From: Phyllobacterium myrsinacearum
Lineage (GTDB): Bacteria > Pseudomonadota > Alphaproteobacteria > Rhizobiales > Rhizobiaceae
Direction of reading: 5' to 3'
DNA: 64,000 nucleotides
NCBI RefSeq assembly: GCF_002980555.1
Contig: NZ_PVBT01000003.1
Coordinates: forward strand, 496,001 to 560,000
Below are positions 1-8,732 of this stretch, in pieces; position 1 is the first letter of the stretch, and each line of letters starts with the position of its first letter. The position numbers and the translations under genes are program-made. The notes under the pieces were generated by a model. That model made no database searches. It saw nothing but the letters and a program-made list of their open reading frames with translations, and was not told the DNA's origin.

Positions 1-440
1 TTTTTCAGTACAGGTCCGAGATTTTCATCCGGCTGTCCTGATGGCATGACCACCGTCTGGAAATCCTTGGCGCGGAAAAGGAAATCCTCCAGCACCAGAT
101 GGCACTCGCCCTTGATCCCCGCCCGCGTCTTCCCCTCGCTCAAAAGGCGGCACAGCTGCCCGTAGGCCGGGCGGTCGCGCGGATAGACGACCAGATCGGG
201 CGTGCCGTCGATGAACATCAGCCGGCAGCCGATAAAGAGATTGAGCTTTATCCCCTGCTCCTGCGTCAGTTCCTGATGCGCCTTATAGGCCCGCACCACC
301 CCGGCAAGCGTGTTGCGGTCGGCGATGCCTATGCCCTCAAGGCCGAGCAATGCCGCTGCCTGCACCAATTCCTCCGGCTGCGAAGCGCCTTCGAGAAAGG
401 AGAAATTGCTGGTGACGGCAAGTTCCGTATAGCCGGGCAT
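1..440 (-). CDS. dnaE2: Error-prone DNA polymerase DnaE2, N-terminal part (cut by window edge)
   Basis: This is the first 146 or so codons of an error-prone polymerase III alpha subunit; the rest lies beyond base 1. The protein starts MPGYTELAVTSNFSFLEGAS, the usual opening of the N-terminal PHP domain of DnaE-type polymerases, with the typical S-F-L-x-G-A-S stretch and G-I-A-D-R-N segment following. The ATG at 440 overlaps the imuB stop codon by one base (TGATG), so translation is probably coupled. Position as third gene after imuA and imuB is the standard SOS mutagenesis cassette, in which DnaE2 does the translesion synthesis. The family assignment is secure from sequence and order; whether the remaining gene is intact cannot be seen. 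Confidence 0.93.
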   Translation of the reverse strand, partial: MPGYTELAVTSNFSFLEGASQPEELVQAAALLGLEGIGIADRNTLAGVVRAYKAHQELTQEQGIKLNLFIGCRLMFIDGTPDLVVYPRDRPAYGQLCRLLSEGKTRAGIKGECHLVLEDFLFRAKDFQTVVMPSGQPDENLGPVLK

Positions 441-1996
441 CAGGCAAAAAGCCCATGCAGGTACCAGCGCGGCGTGGTCTGGCCGCGCTCATACAGGCCT
501 TCGCGAAAGACCCAGAAACGGTGCCCCCGGTTGTCTTCGAGGCGGTAATAATCCCGTGTCAGGGCCCCGGCATGTTCCCGCCACCATTCCGGCGCGATGC
601 GCTCCGGCCCTTCGGCGAGGACGATAGTGTGCCGGACCCGCCGCCAGACGAATTGTGCCGGGGCGCCATCGGGAATTCCCGCCGTCGTTTCAATCTGTTC
701 CGGCGGCTGGAACAGCCGGACCGGACGCTCGGGCGGCTCGCCCGGGTGCTGAACGGGCGCCCATTCGACCGGCGGATTTGCGGCGGTGTGAACAGCCGGT
801 TCCAATGAAACGGCGCGCTCGGGAATATGTGTGTCGACGGGATGCGGGCGCAGGACCCGCCCTGTCCCGAGACGGATCGACAGGCGGTCAATCAGCCCGC
901 CAATCTCCTCGGTTTCCTGAACCGTGCTGTCGAGGCTTTTCTGGATGGTTTGGGTTCGCTCGGCCCGCACTGCCGCAAGACGGATGATGTCAAAACCGTA
1001 ACCGGCATCAAGCGGTTCGGCGAGTGTGGAAAGCCGCTCCTTCAACAGCCTGAACAGGGTTTTGGTGTCGGTCAGCGGCCGTCCGGCCTGAATGCCGATC
1101 CGCCTGACCTCGCCATCGACACGGAAGAACGAAGCCTCGACTTCCCGCGCGCCCTCGACACGCTGCTGCAATTGCCGGAAAAGTTCGTCGCCAAGTGCAT
1201 GCAGCACCCGCTCAACGCTGTCCATGACAATCAAGGGTTCGGCCATGCGCCGCTCGACCATGCAGGCGGGTACGACGCACCGGGGGGAGATCGGGTGGTG
1301 CGCATATCCGAAAAGAGCGTCGAGGCGCTCGACCAGCCCGGCGCCGAAACGCGCGGCAAGGGCCGCACGGGGAAGCACTTCGACATCGCCGATGGTGCGC
1401 AGCCCGGCTCTCTTCAATCCGGCCAGATGAACATCTTCGATCTCGAGGCTGACGAGACGCAAGCGGCGCAGTTTTTGTGTGAGCGCGGAATCCTCGATCA
1501 CGTCTCCCGCCGAATGACGTGCGAAAGCATGGGCCGCCGCCGCATTGCCTGTAATGGCCGAGCGGACCACCACGCCATGCTGGCTCAGGCGCTGGTGGAT
1601 ATCCCGGCGCAACTGATGCTCGTCACCGAAGAGATGCACGCAGCCGGTGATGTCGAGCATAAGCCCGTCGGCACCGTCAAGCGCGACCAGCGGCGTATAG
1701 CGGTCGCACCAGTCGGCCAGTTTTTCCAAAAGGGCGGCGTCCTTGCGCGGAGACGCGAAGGCGATGTCGAGATTTTCGAACTGCGCCCGGGCGTCGGTCA
1801 AGGCCATGGTCTTGAACAGGCCGGCCTTGGCGGCGCGTTCGTCAAGGGCTGTCAGGCGCAAGGCATTGGCAACCTTGTCAACGACAATCAGAAACTGGCC
1901 GGACTCAGCCCGTTGCGGATTTTCGCGTTTGAGGCGGTCGGTGGGCAGGTGTGGAAACCACAGCGCCAGAAACCGGTTCGATCTGTCTGAAAACAT
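440..1996 (-). CDS. imuB: ImuB, inactive Y-family polymerase-like partner of DnaE2
   Basis: A 518-residue member of the DinB/UmuC-like family that in other bacteria acts as a non-catalytic hub joining ImuA, DnaE2 and the beta clamp during SOS mutagenesis. It opens with F-L-A-L-W-F-P-H-L-P-T-D-R, the ImuB hallmark, and ends in W-Y-L-H-G-L-F-A. I chose the ATG at 1996 because GGGAG at 2011-2007 lies ten bases upstream; a GTG at 2005 would sit on top of that site. The start lies 92 bases inside the end of imuA, an unusually long overlap. It is co-directional with imuA and dnaE2 and should be controlled by the LexA box at 2708-2722. Confidence 0.93.
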   Translation of the reverse strand: MFSDRSNRFLALWFPHLPTDRLKRENPQRAESGQFLIVVDKVANALRLTALDERAAKAGLFKTMALTDARAQFENLDIAFASPRKDAALLEKLADWCDRYTPLVALDGADGLMLDITGCVHLFGDEHQLRRDIHQRLSQHGVVVRSAITGNAAAAHAFARHSAGDVIEDSALTQKLRRLRLVSLEIEDVHLAGLKRAGLRTIGDVEVLPRAALAARFGAGLVERLDALFGYAHHPISPRCVVPACMVERRMAEPLIVMDSVERVLHALGDELFRQLQQRVEGAREVEASFFRVDGEVRRIGIQAGRPLTDTKTLFRLLKERLSTLAEPLDAGYGFDIIRLAAVRAERTQTIQKSLDSTVQETEEIGGLIDRLSIRLGTGRVLRPHPVDTHIPERAVSLEPAVHTAANPPVEWAPVQHPGEPPERPVRLFQPPEQIETTAGIPDGAPAQFVWRRVRHTIVLAEGPERIAPEWWREHAGALTRDYYRLEDNRGHRFWVFREGLYERGQTTPRWYLHGLFA

Positions 1997-2690
1997 GATT
2001 GTCACTCTCCCATTGCAGGATCCAATGGCCCGTCATGCCCTGCCTGTTGCGTATAAGGGTGGCGTCAAACACCGGGTGACCCGGCGCATTGGCGCCGCTC
2101 GACCGCGACGCGTTCGAGCGGATCATCCAGCGGGTCACAGCGGAATTGTCGATTGGAATGGCGCCGAGCCGCAGCAGGAAGGCGGGCACGCCCGTCTGCT
2201 GGGCGGTCAGCAGCAATTTGCGCGTGGCTGTCAGGTCAAGGCATTTCGGATTGCTCCACGGTGCTATGATGACGGCGCCCGTTCCGCGGATGCCAAGGCT
2301 GTCTGAGGCAGCTTTCAGCACATCCTGCGGCGACGAACAGCGCACGATGACGAGCCGCTGCGGATCAAGACCGAGATGGTTCAGCCCCGGCGCATAGGGA
2401 AAACCATGTTCCTGCGCGGCAAAATCCTCTTCGAGCCAGACAATGGGGCTCTGGTCACTGGACGAACGCAAGGCTAAGGCGATGACGAAGCCGGTCGCTG
2501 CGCCCGCATCGTGCATTTGCGCTGCAAAGACCTCATGCAGCGCGCCGCGCTGTAGTCCCTTGCCCAGCACCTTGTCGATGCTTCTGTCGCCGAAACCAAA
2601 AGCACTGCGCGGCGCCTGCGCTTCCAGCGCATTCCGCTCGCTTAAAGACGCGATATCGCGCCGCAACGCCGTAAGGTTGACGGTTGTCAC
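1905..2690 (-). CDS. imuA: ImuA, RecA-like SOS mutagenesis protein
   Basis: About 261 residues, starting V-T-T-V-N-L-T-A-L-R-R-D-I. ImuA proteins are RecA-like factors needed for DnaE2/ImuB-dependent mutagenesis. Recognisable features are the central V-L-G-K-G-L-Q-R-G-A-L-H-E-V-F segment and the family's downstream beta-strand pattern. A longer reading from an ATG at 2753 is open, but it would place the LexA operator inside the coding region. I therefore place the start at GTG 2690 (alternative GTG 2693), which has AGGGGA at 2703-2698 as ribosome binding site. First gene of imuA-imuB-dnaE2. The function is confident from order and sequence; the exact start is inferred. Confidence 0.9.
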   Translation of the reverse strand: MTTVNLTALRRDIASLSERNALEAQAPRSAFGFGDRSIDKVLGKGLQRGALHEVFAAQMHDAGAATGFVIALALRSSSDQSPIVWLEEDFAAQEHGFPYAPGLNHLGLDPQRLVIVRCSSPQDVLKAASDSLGIRGTGAVIIAPWSNPKCLDLTATRKLLLTAQQTGVPAFLLRLGAIPIDNSAVTRWMIRSNASRSSGANAPGHPVFDATLIRNRQGMTGHWILQWESDNHVFRQIEPVSGAVVSTPAHRPPQTRKSATG

Positions 2691-2707
2691 CACGGTTTCC
2701 CCTGAAT

Positions 2708-2722
2708 GTTCATGATATGTTC
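2708..2722 (-). promoter_or_regulatory. LexA operator (alphaproteobacterial SOS box) of imuA-imuB-dnaE2
   Basis: GTTC-N7-GTTC on the plus strand, read as GAAC-N7-GAAC in the direction of imuA. This is the exact direct-repeat LexA motif known for alphaproteobacteria. It lies 18 bases upstream of the chosen imuA start, in the only gap between the lrp stop and imuA, and so both explains SOS control and argues for the downstream start codon. Confidence 0.85.
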
Positions 2723-2782
2723 TATTATGGAATCCATTCGGCCAAAGAGTCAAGCGGAGTCCGAAGAGGGACGTATTGGGGG

Positions 2783-3232
2783 TCAGCGGTCGATGCGCGT
2801 GGAGAGGATGATGGACGAAATGGTGCGCTCCACGCCTTCCAGGGCACCGATCCGGTCCAGCAATGTGTCAAGTTCGTTGATGGACGGCGCTTCCAGGATG
2901 ACGATCATGTCGTATTGCCCGCTGACAGAATGCAGGGTCCGCACCCAGGCGATTTCGCGCAATGCCGCTTCGACCCGCTTGGCAAATTTCGGCAGGGCCG
3001 TGACCAGCACATGCGCCTTGACCAGATCCCGCTCATATTCGGGGGAAAGCAGCACGCTGTAGCCGCGAATCATGCCGCGCTTTTCCAGCCGCTCGATACG
3101 GCTTTGCACGGTGGTGCGCGACACGCCGAGCTTGCGGGCGAGGTCGGCGGTCGAGGCGCGGGCGTTCTCGCGCAGCAGGGAAAGCAGGGCGTGGTCGGCA
3201 TCTGTCAGCATAATGTCAAACTCATACGGCAT
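2783..3232 (-). CDS. Lrp/AsnC family transcriptional regulator
   Basis: 149 residues with the two-part Lrp layout: an N-terminal helix-turn-helix (about residues 8-60, including D-L-A-R-K-L-G-V-S-R-T-T-V-Q-S-R-I) and a C-terminal RAM/AsnC ligand-binding domain (about 70-145). Lrp-family proteins sense amino acids and control their catabolism or transport. The gene is divergent from the saccharopine-dehydrogenase-like gene at 3334, with about 100 bases between them, so that gene is the natural target. An ATG at residue 8 (3211) is an alternative start; neither has a good ribosome binding site. The effector cannot be told from sequence. Confidence 0.88.
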   Translation of the reverse strand: MPYEFDIMLTDADHALLSLLRENARASTADLARKLGVSRTTVQSRIERLEKRGMIRGYSVLLSPEYERDLVKAHVLVTALPKFAKRVEAALREIAWVRTLHSVSGQYDMIVILEAPSINELDTLLDRIGALEGVERTISSIILSTRIDR

Positions 3233-3333
3233 ATTGTAAAAAAATGGTCGTAATATCGTCAGTTTACACGCTTCATTTCGACGAGCAAGCCTGCGAAAAT
3301 CTTTATAACTTTTTTATATCCAAGGGGAATCAC

Positions 3334-4437
3334 ATGAAAGAGATCGTCATCGTCGGTGCAGGCAAAATCGGCGGAACAATCGCCAACCTGCTCGCAAACA
3401 CCGGAGATTACCGCGTAACGGTCGTCGACCGCGCCCAGGCACAGCTTGATGCCCTGGATGTTTCCCCGCTCGTCGTTACCCGCTGCATCGAGATTGCTGA
3501 AGAAGGCGCGCTTGAAAAGGTTCTCGCCGGCAAATTCGCCGTGCTCAGCGCCGCTCCCTTCCACCTGACAACGCGCATTGCACAAGCCGCTGCGTCGTCG
3601 GGCGTGCATTATCTCGACCTGACCGAGGATGTTGCCAGCACCCGTATCGTCAAGCAGCTTGCGGCCACGGCAAAGACGGCCTTCATTCCCCAGTGCGGTC
3701 TGGCCCCGGGCTTCATCTCGATTGTCGCCAATGATCTGGCCAAGCGCTTCGATACGCTGGAAAGCGTGCGCATGCGCGTCGGTGCGTTGCCGCAGTACCC
3801 GTCCAATGCGCTCAACTACAACCTGACCTGGAGCACGGACGGTGTCATCAACGAATATTGCGAGCCTTGCGAAGCCATTGTCGACGGCGAACTGACGGAA
3901 GTGCCGCCGCTGGAAGAGCGCGAGGAATTCTCGCTCGACGGCGTAACCTACGAGGCTTTCAACACCTCGGGCGGTCTCGGCACCCTGTGCGAAACGCTGC
4001 TCGGCAAGGTCCGCACACTGAACTACCGCACGATCCGCTATCCCGGCCATGCCGCCATCATGAAGGCCCTGCTCAATGATCTTGGCCTGCGGGACCGCCG
4101 CGATGTGTTCAAGGACATCCTGGAAAACGCCCTGCCTTCGACCATGCAGGACGTCGTGGTGATTTTCGTCACGGTCAGCGGCCGCAAGAAGGGCCGCCTC
4201 TTGCAGGAAACCTATGCCAACAAGGTCTATAGCGGCCATATCGGCGACGTGCTGTACAGCGGCATCCAGATCACCACGGCATCGGCCATCTGCGCCGTTC
4301 TCGACATGCTGGCCAATGGCGACCTGCCGCAGCAGGGCTTCCTCAAACAGGAGGATATCGCGCTTGATGCCTTCCTCGCCAACCGTTTCGGCAAGGCCTA
4401 TGCCCAGAGCGAAACAGCGGGACGCCTCGTCGCCTGA
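3334..4437 (+). CDS. Saccharopine dehydrogenase family protein (amino-acid dehydrogenase-like)
   Basis: 367 residues. The N-terminus is a Rossmann nucleotide-binding fold with I-V-I-V-G-A-G-K-I-G-G-T-I followed by V-T-V-V-D-R, and the rest matches the catalytic half of saccharopine dehydrogenase/lysine 6-dehydrogenase-type proteins. Such enzymes oxidise lysine or a lysine adduct with NAD(P); the exact substrate here is inferred, not seen. ATG 3334 is preceded by AAGGGGA at 3322-3328, which beats a start at 3244. The divergent Lrp regulator suggests induction by an amino acid, probably a lysine-catabolism step. It ends in a clear intrinsic terminator. Confidence 0.82.
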   Translation: MKEIVIVGAGKIGGTIANLLANTGDYRVTVVDRAQAQLDALDVSPLVVTRCIEIAEEGALEKVLAGKFAVLSAAPFHLTTRIAQAAASSGVHYLDLTEDVASTRIVKQLAATAKTAFIPQCGLAPGFISIVANDLAKRFDTLESVRMRVGALPQYPSNALNYNLTWSTDGVINEYCEPCEAIVDGELTEVPPLEEREEFSLDGVTYEAFNTSGGLGTLCETLLGKVRTLNYRTIRYPGHAAIMKALLNDLGLRDRRDVFKDILENALPSTMQDVVVIFVTVSGRKKGRLLQETYANKVYSGHIGDVLYSGIQITTASAICAVLDMLANGDLPQQGFLKQEDIALDAFLANRFGKAYAQSETAGRLVA

Positions 4438-4468
4438 TCGTTCCGCTCGTCGGCTAACCGTTAAAACA

Positions 4469-4499
4469 ACGCGCCGGATCCCGTATCCGGCGCGTTTTT
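4469..4499 (+). terminator. Rho-independent terminator after the saccharopine dehydrogenase-like gene
   Basis: Perfect 11-bp stem ACGCGCCGGAT / ATCCGGCGCGT with a five-base loop, followed directly by a T run (TTTTT). It lies 32 bases after the stop codon. Confidence 0.9.
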
Positions 4500-4646
4500 G
4501 TTGCAGGTTTCGTCCATTTCCTTGCCTTGCGCTTCCGGAATCCGGGTGGTAGCGTTTTGAAAACATGTGAAAACAGTGAACATCACGCGGCTCACCAGGG
4601 CGTTTCTATGTCTTGCTGAACGGGAGGTGATGCCGGGAGGATGACA

Positions 4647-5666
4647 ATGGAACGGCGTGAATTTCTGGTGGGCGCAGCCGCCCTGTCGGTGCTGGCGGCA
4701 TCGAACACGGGACTGATGGCACAGACAGGCGGAGCGCTGGAAAAGACCAGCCTGACGCTGGGTGTCGGCGGAAAACCGCTCCTCTATTATCTCCCGCTGA
4801 CCATTGCCGAGCGCCGCGGCTTTTTCAAGGATGCCGGTCTGGATGTGACGATCAACGATTTCGGCGGCGGGGCAAAATCCCTGCAGGCGCTGGTGGGCGG
4901 CTCCGTCGACGTGGTAACCGGTGCCTACGAGCACACGATCCGCATGCAGGCGAAGGGGCAGGATGTGCGTGCGCTGTGCGAACTCGGGCGTTTCCCGGCC
5001 ATCGTCATTGCCGTGCGCAAGGAACTGGCCGACAAGGTCAAATCTCCCGCCGATTTCACCGGCCTGAAACTTGGCGTCACGGCTCCCGGTTCATCGACGG
5101 CCCTGACGATCCAATACGCCATGGTAAAGGCGGGTCTGAAGGCCAGCGATGCGCCGCTGATCGGCATTGGCGGCGGTGCCAGCGCTGTCGCTGCGATCAA
5201 GCAGGGCCAGGTGGATGTGATTGCGCATCTCGATCCCGTCATTGCCAAGCTCGAGGCCGATGGCGATATCAAAATCCTCATCGATACGCGCACCGAGGAA
5301 GGTACGCGCGCCCTGTTCGGCGGCTCCAATCCGGCGGCGGTGCTCTATGTGAAGAAGGACTTTGCCGACGCGAACCCCAACACCTCAAAGGCGCTGGTGG
5401 GTGTTTTCGTCAAAACACTGAAATGGCTGCACAGCGCCACGCCGGAAGAGATCGCCGACAGTGTTCCCGCCGAGTATCAGCTAGGTGACAAGCCGCTGTA
5501 CATCAAGGCCATTGCCAATTCGCTGCCGACCTATTCGCTGGACGGTGTCCTGCCCATGGAAGGCATGCAGTCCGTTCTCAACACGCTGAAAATCCTCGAT
5601 CCCGAATTCGCCAATGCGACGATTGACCTTGCCGCGACCTATGATGACCGTTTCATCAAGGGGTGA
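4647..5666 (+). CDS. ABC transporter substrate-binding protein, NMT1/SsuA-like
   Basis: 339-residue periplasmic binding protein of the nitrate/sulfonate/taurine/pyrimidine-precursor group. The N-terminus M-E-R-R-E-F-L-V-G-A-A-A-L is a twin-arginine type signal (R-R-x-F-L) with a cleavage region near A-Q. The mature part shows the family's Y-Y-L-P-L-T-I-A-E-x-x-G-F-F-K-D-A-G-L-D-V motif. I prefer ATG 4647, because GGGAGG at 4635-4640 abuts the ATG at 4641 but lies six bases from 4647. It is the first gene of a three-gene importer operon with the ATPase at 5680 and permease at 6528. The ligand cannot be named; no sulfonate or thiamine enzyme lies nearby. Confidence 0.87.
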   Translation: MERREFLVGAAALSVLAASNTGLMAQTGGALEKTSLTLGVGGKPLLYYLPLTIAERRGFFKDAGLDVTINDFGGGAKSLQALVGGSVDVVTGAYEHTIRMQAKGQDVRALCELGRFPAIVIAVRKELADKVKSPADFTGLKLGVTAPGSSTALTIQYAMVKAGLKASDAPLIGIGGGASAVAAIKQGQVDVIAHLDPVIAKLEADGDIKILIDTRTEEGTRALFGGSNPAAVLYVKKDFADANPNTSKALVGVFVKTLKWLHSATPEEIADSVPAEYQLGDKPLYIKAIANSLPTYSLDGVLPMEGMQSVLNTLKILDPEFANATIDLAATYDDRFIKG

Positions 5667-5679
5667 GGCATAAGGGCCA

Positions 5680-6531
5680 ATGATCATTGCACGGAAGACC
5701 ACACGGGACCTGAACGAGGCCGAGGATGTCAACGCCGTTGAGCTGAGCGGCATCCATATTGCGTTCCCCCTGCAGGGCGGCGGCACCTATGAGGCGGTCG
5801 GTGAAACGAATCTCGTGGTCAGCGACCGGGAGTTCGTGGCGATTGTCGGTCCCACCGGCTGCGGGAAATCGACACTGCTCAATGCGACGGCGGGTCTTCT
5901 CAAGCCGGCGCAGGGACAGGTCCGCACGTTTGCCAAGCCGCTGTCGGGCTTGAACAAGCATGCGGGCTATCTCTTCCAGCAGGATTCGCTCATGCCCTGG
6001 AAGACCGCGATCGACAATGTGGCCATCGGGCTGGAGGTGGCGGGCACGCCGCGCCGCGACGCCCTGGAGCAGGCGCGTGTCTGGCTCGGTAAAGTGGGAC
6101 TGGCGGCCTTCGCCGACCGCTATCCGCACATGCTGTCGGGCGGCCAGCGCAAGCGCGTCGGACTGGCGCAGGTGCTGATCCGTCATCCCAAAATATTGCT
6201 CATGGATGAGCCGTTCGGGCCGCTCGATGCCCAGACACGGCTGATCATGGGCGATCTCCTGCTCGATCTGTGGTCGGCGGACCGCAAGGCGGTGATGTTC
6301 GTCACCCACGATCTCGATGAGGCCATCGGTCTTGCCGACCGGGTGATCATCATGTCGGCGGGGCCGTCATCCCGTATCATCGGCAATTACACGATCCCGC
6401 TGGCGCGGCCGCGCAACATGGCCGACATCAAGTCCGAACCGCAGTTCCATGACGTGCACCGGGAAATCTGGAATGCCCTGAAAGAGGAAGTCCTGAAGGG
6501 TTACCGGCAGTCCGAAGAGGTTCGGCCATGA
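5680..6531 (+). CDS. ABC transporter ATP-binding protein, nitrate/sulfonate/taurine type
   Basis: 283 residues. Walker A G-P-T-G-C-G-K-S-T, the Q-loop segment F-Q-Q-D-S-L-M-P-W-K-T, signature L-S-G-G-Q-R-K-R-V and Walker B I-L-L-M-D-E-P-F-G-P-L-D-A followed by V-T-H-D-L-D-E-A are all present, so the ATPase should be active. The D-S-L-M-P-W variant after the Q-loop is usual for SsuB/TauB-type importers. It sits 13 bases after the binding-protein gene and its last codons overlap the permease start (ATGA). Confidence 0.92.
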   Translation: MIIARKTTRDLNEAEDVNAVELSGIHIAFPLQGGGTYEAVGETNLVVSDREFVAIVGPTGCGKSTLLNATAGLLKPAQGQVRTFAKPLSGLNKHAGYLFQQDSLMPWKTAIDNVAIGLEVAGTPRRDALEQARVWLGKVGLAAFADRYPHMLSGGQRKRVGLAQVLIRHPKILLMDEPFGPLDAQTRLIMGDLLLDLWSADRKAVMFVTHDLDEAIGLADRVIIMSAGPSSRIIGNYTIPLARPRNMADIKSEPQFHDVHREIWNALKEEVLKGYRQSEEVRP

Positions 6532-7319
6532 ACCGACTAACGCTCATCAGCCTTCAGATTCTCGTGGCGGTTGTCACTCTGGTCTTCTGGCACATCGCCT
6601 CGACGACAACCCTGATCGGCAATCCGAAAACCATCAGCTTTTTCTTTGCCGAACCTCTCGCAGTCGGCAAGCGCATGGTCCAGTGGTTCATGGAAGGATC
6701 GATCTGGTACCACCTCGGCATCACGCTGACCGAGGCGGCGCTTGCCTTCATCATCGGTTCGCTGGGCGGCGTGATCATCGGGTTCTGGTTTGCCCGCAAG
6801 CCCTTGCTCGCCGCGGTGTTCGATCCCTATGTCAAGGCGGCCAATGCCCTGCCGCGCGTCGTGCTCGCGCCGATCTTTGCGCTTTGGCTGGGGCTTGGCA
6901 TCTGGTCCAAGGTGGCGCTGGGCGTGACGCTGGTGTTCTTCATCGTCTTCTTCAATGTCTATCAGGGCGTCAAGGAAGTCAGTCCCGCGGTTCTTTCCAA
7001 CGCCCGCATGCTCGGCATGAACGAGCGGCAGCTCTTGCGGCACGTCTACATGCCGTCGGCCCTCTCATGGATGTTCTCGTCGCTGCACACATCGGTGGGT
7101 TTCGCCGTGGTCGGTGCGGTGGTGGGCGAATATCTGGGCTCGGCCGCCGGGCTCGGCTACCTCATCCACGAGGCCGAGAGCGTGTTCGATGTCACCGGTG
7201 TTTTTGCCGGCATGTTCGTGCTGATGGGCTTTGTCATTCTCGTGGACTGGCTGGTGACGCTGGTCGAAAACAGGCTGCTCGTCTGGCGGCCCAGGACCTC
7301 GGTTATTTCAAGCAGATAG
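6528..7319 (+). CDS. ABC transporter permease, nitrate/sulfonate/taurine type
   Basis: 263-residue inner-membrane permease with about six hydrophobic segments and the cytoplasmic EAA-like loop (F-N-V-Y-Q-G-V-K-E-V-S-P-A-V-L-S-N-A-R-M-L-G), as in SsuC/TauC. The ATG at 6528 overlaps the ATPase stop. It completes a standard one-binding-protein, one-ATPase, one-permease importer; the permease and ATPase presumably act as homodimers. It converges on the MFS gene at 7357. Confidence 0.9.
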   Translation: MNRLTLISLQILVAVVTLVFWHIASTTTLIGNPKTISFFFAEPLAVGKRMVQWFMEGSIWYHLGITLTEAALAFIIGSLGGVIIGFWFARKPLLAAVFDPYVKAANALPRVVLAPIFALWLGLGIWSKVALGVTLVFFIVFFNVYQGVKEVSPAVLSNARMLGMNERQLLRHVYMPSALSWMFSSLHTSVGFAVVGAVVGEYLGSAAGLGYLIHEAESVFDVTGVFAGMFVLMGFVILVDWLVTLVENRLLVWRPRTSVISSR

Positions 7320-7322
7320 GCG

Positions 7323-7347
7323 GCCGCCACCGGCATTCCGGCGGCGG
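7323..7347. terminator. Hairpin between convergent genes, possible terminator
   Basis: CCGCC-A-CCGG, loop CATT, CCGG-C-GGCGG: nine base pairs with one mismatch, in the 37-base gap between the permease and the convergent MFS gene. There is no T run on either side, so a terminator role is only suggested by position. Confidence 0.35.
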
Positions 7348-7356
7348 TCTCCGCAT

Positions 7357-8646
7357 TCAGATGGCCGTCAGATCCGCTCCGCGCGTCTCCTTCGACAGAA
7401 GCACGCAGATAATGCCCGGAATGACCATGACTGCCGCGTAGATGATGACCGCATGCGGCGTGCCGGTTGCGTTGAGGAGCAGCGTCGCAATCAGCGGCGC
7501 AACAGAGCCACCGACCACCGAGGCGACCTGATAGCTGATGGACATGGCGGAATAGCGCACATGGGTCGGAAACAGCTCCGTAAAGAACGGCGCCATGCTG
7601 CCGACGATAATGCCGTGGAATGTCAGGGTGAGCAGGGTTGCCTGCAGGACCAGACGCGGATCGGCGCCGTGCGGCAGGCTGAACAGATAGGCACCTGCGC
7701 CAAGGCCGCCAACCAGTCCCAGCAGCATCAATGGCTTGCGGCCAAACCGATCCGAGGCATAGGCTGCGGCCATGATGACGATGACTTCAAGGATCGAGCC
7801 CCAGAACAGAGCGCCCACGCCGACGGACCGCGCCAGCCCGAGGAACTGGACGGTGAGAACGAGAAAGAAGGTCGTGAACAGATAGAACAGGGTGTTTTCG
7901 GCTGTTTTGACCAGAAACACCTGACCCATCGGCTTGCTGAAATGTTTGAAGGCTTCCGACAGGGGCGCGGCTGGCACGGCTTTGCGCTTTTCGACCAGCT
8001 CGATGAAGGCTGGGGATTCCTCCACTTTGCGGCGCATCCAGAAGCCAAGGACAACCAGAACGATCGAGAACAGGAACGGCAGGCGCCATGCCCAGTCGAC
8101 AAACGCCTGCTCGCCGAAGCGCAGGGTCAGGAAGCTGATCGTGGCTGCGGCGAGCACGTTGGCCGCAGGGCCGCCGATCATCGGGAAACTGGTCCAGAAG
8201 CCACGCTGCTTGCCCGGCATGGACTCGGCGACGATGAGCAGTGCTCCCGTGGCTTCGCCGCCGACGGCAATCCCCTGGAAAATGCGCAGCAGCACCAGCA
8301 AGGCGGGTGCCAGAACGCCAACCGAGGCATAGGTCGGCAACAGGCCCATGGCAAAGGTCGACCCGCCCATCATGGCGAGGCTGACCACAAGCGCATTCTT
8401 GCGGCCGATACGGTCACCTAGCACGCCGAAAATGATGCCGCCAAGCGGGCGGGCAATAAAACCGATGGCAAAGGTGCTCAGGCCCAGCAGAATGCCGATT
8501 GCCGGATCCGCGGTCGGGAAAAACGCCTTGTCGAAAACCAGCACCGCGCAGGTGGCGAAAACAAAGAAGTCGTACCACTCGATGATGGTGCCCACCGCGC
8601 TGGCGAAAAGCAGCCGCGCGCGTTTTGCGAATCCGTCCTGAGCCAT
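7357..8646 (-). CDS. MFS transporter, metabolite:H+ symporter (MHS) type
   Basis: 429-residue, twelve-helix major facilitator. The start region G-T-I-I-E-W-Y-D-F-F-V-F-A is the MHS-family signature, and G-x-L-G-D-R-I-G-R-K and R-x-x-Q-G-I-A-V-G-G-E further on are equally typical. This group imports shikimate, alpha-ketoglutarate, citrate, proline/betaine and similar compounds with protons. ATG 8646 is chosen because GGGAGG lies about eight bases upstream; an ATG at 8667 has none. Same strand as the aminopeptidase and the second MHS carrier at 10064, so the three could form one peptide or organic-acid use unit, but that is inference. Confidence 0.88.
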   Translation of the reverse strand: MAQDGFAKRARLLFASAVGTIIEWYDFFVFATCAVLVFDKAFFPTADPAIGILLGLSTFAIGFIARPLGGIIFGVLGDRIGRKNALVVSLAMMGGSTFAMGLLPTYASVGVLAPALLVLLRIFQGIAVGGEATGALLIVAESMPGKQRGFWTSFPMIGGPAANVLAAATISFLTLRFGEQAFVDWAWRLPFLFSIVLVVLGFWMRRKVEESPAFIELVEKRKAVPAAPLSEAFKHFSKPMGQVFLVKTAENTLFYLFTTFFLVLTVQFLGLARSVGVGALFWGSILEVIVIMAAAYASDRFGRKPLMLLGLVGGLGAGAYLFSLPHGADPRLVLQATLLTLTFHGIIVGSMAPFFTELFPTHVRYSAMSISYQVASVVGGSVAPLIATLLLNATGTPHAVIIYAAVMVIPGIICVLLSKETRGADLTAI

Positions 8647-8732
8647 GAATTTTCCTCCCATTGGCATGATTGACCCCGGGAGGCGTTCTACTGGCTCATT
8701 TTGTAACCATCAACGCATGCGTTTCAGCTGTC

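Noticed and set aside
2691-2753. N-terminal extension of imuA from an ATG at 2753
   Set aside because: It would place the LexA operator inside the gene and lacks a ribosome site.
3259-4566. Long minus-strand open frame opposite the saccharopine dehydrogenase-like gene
   Set aside because: Antisense mirror frame without start signals or family features.
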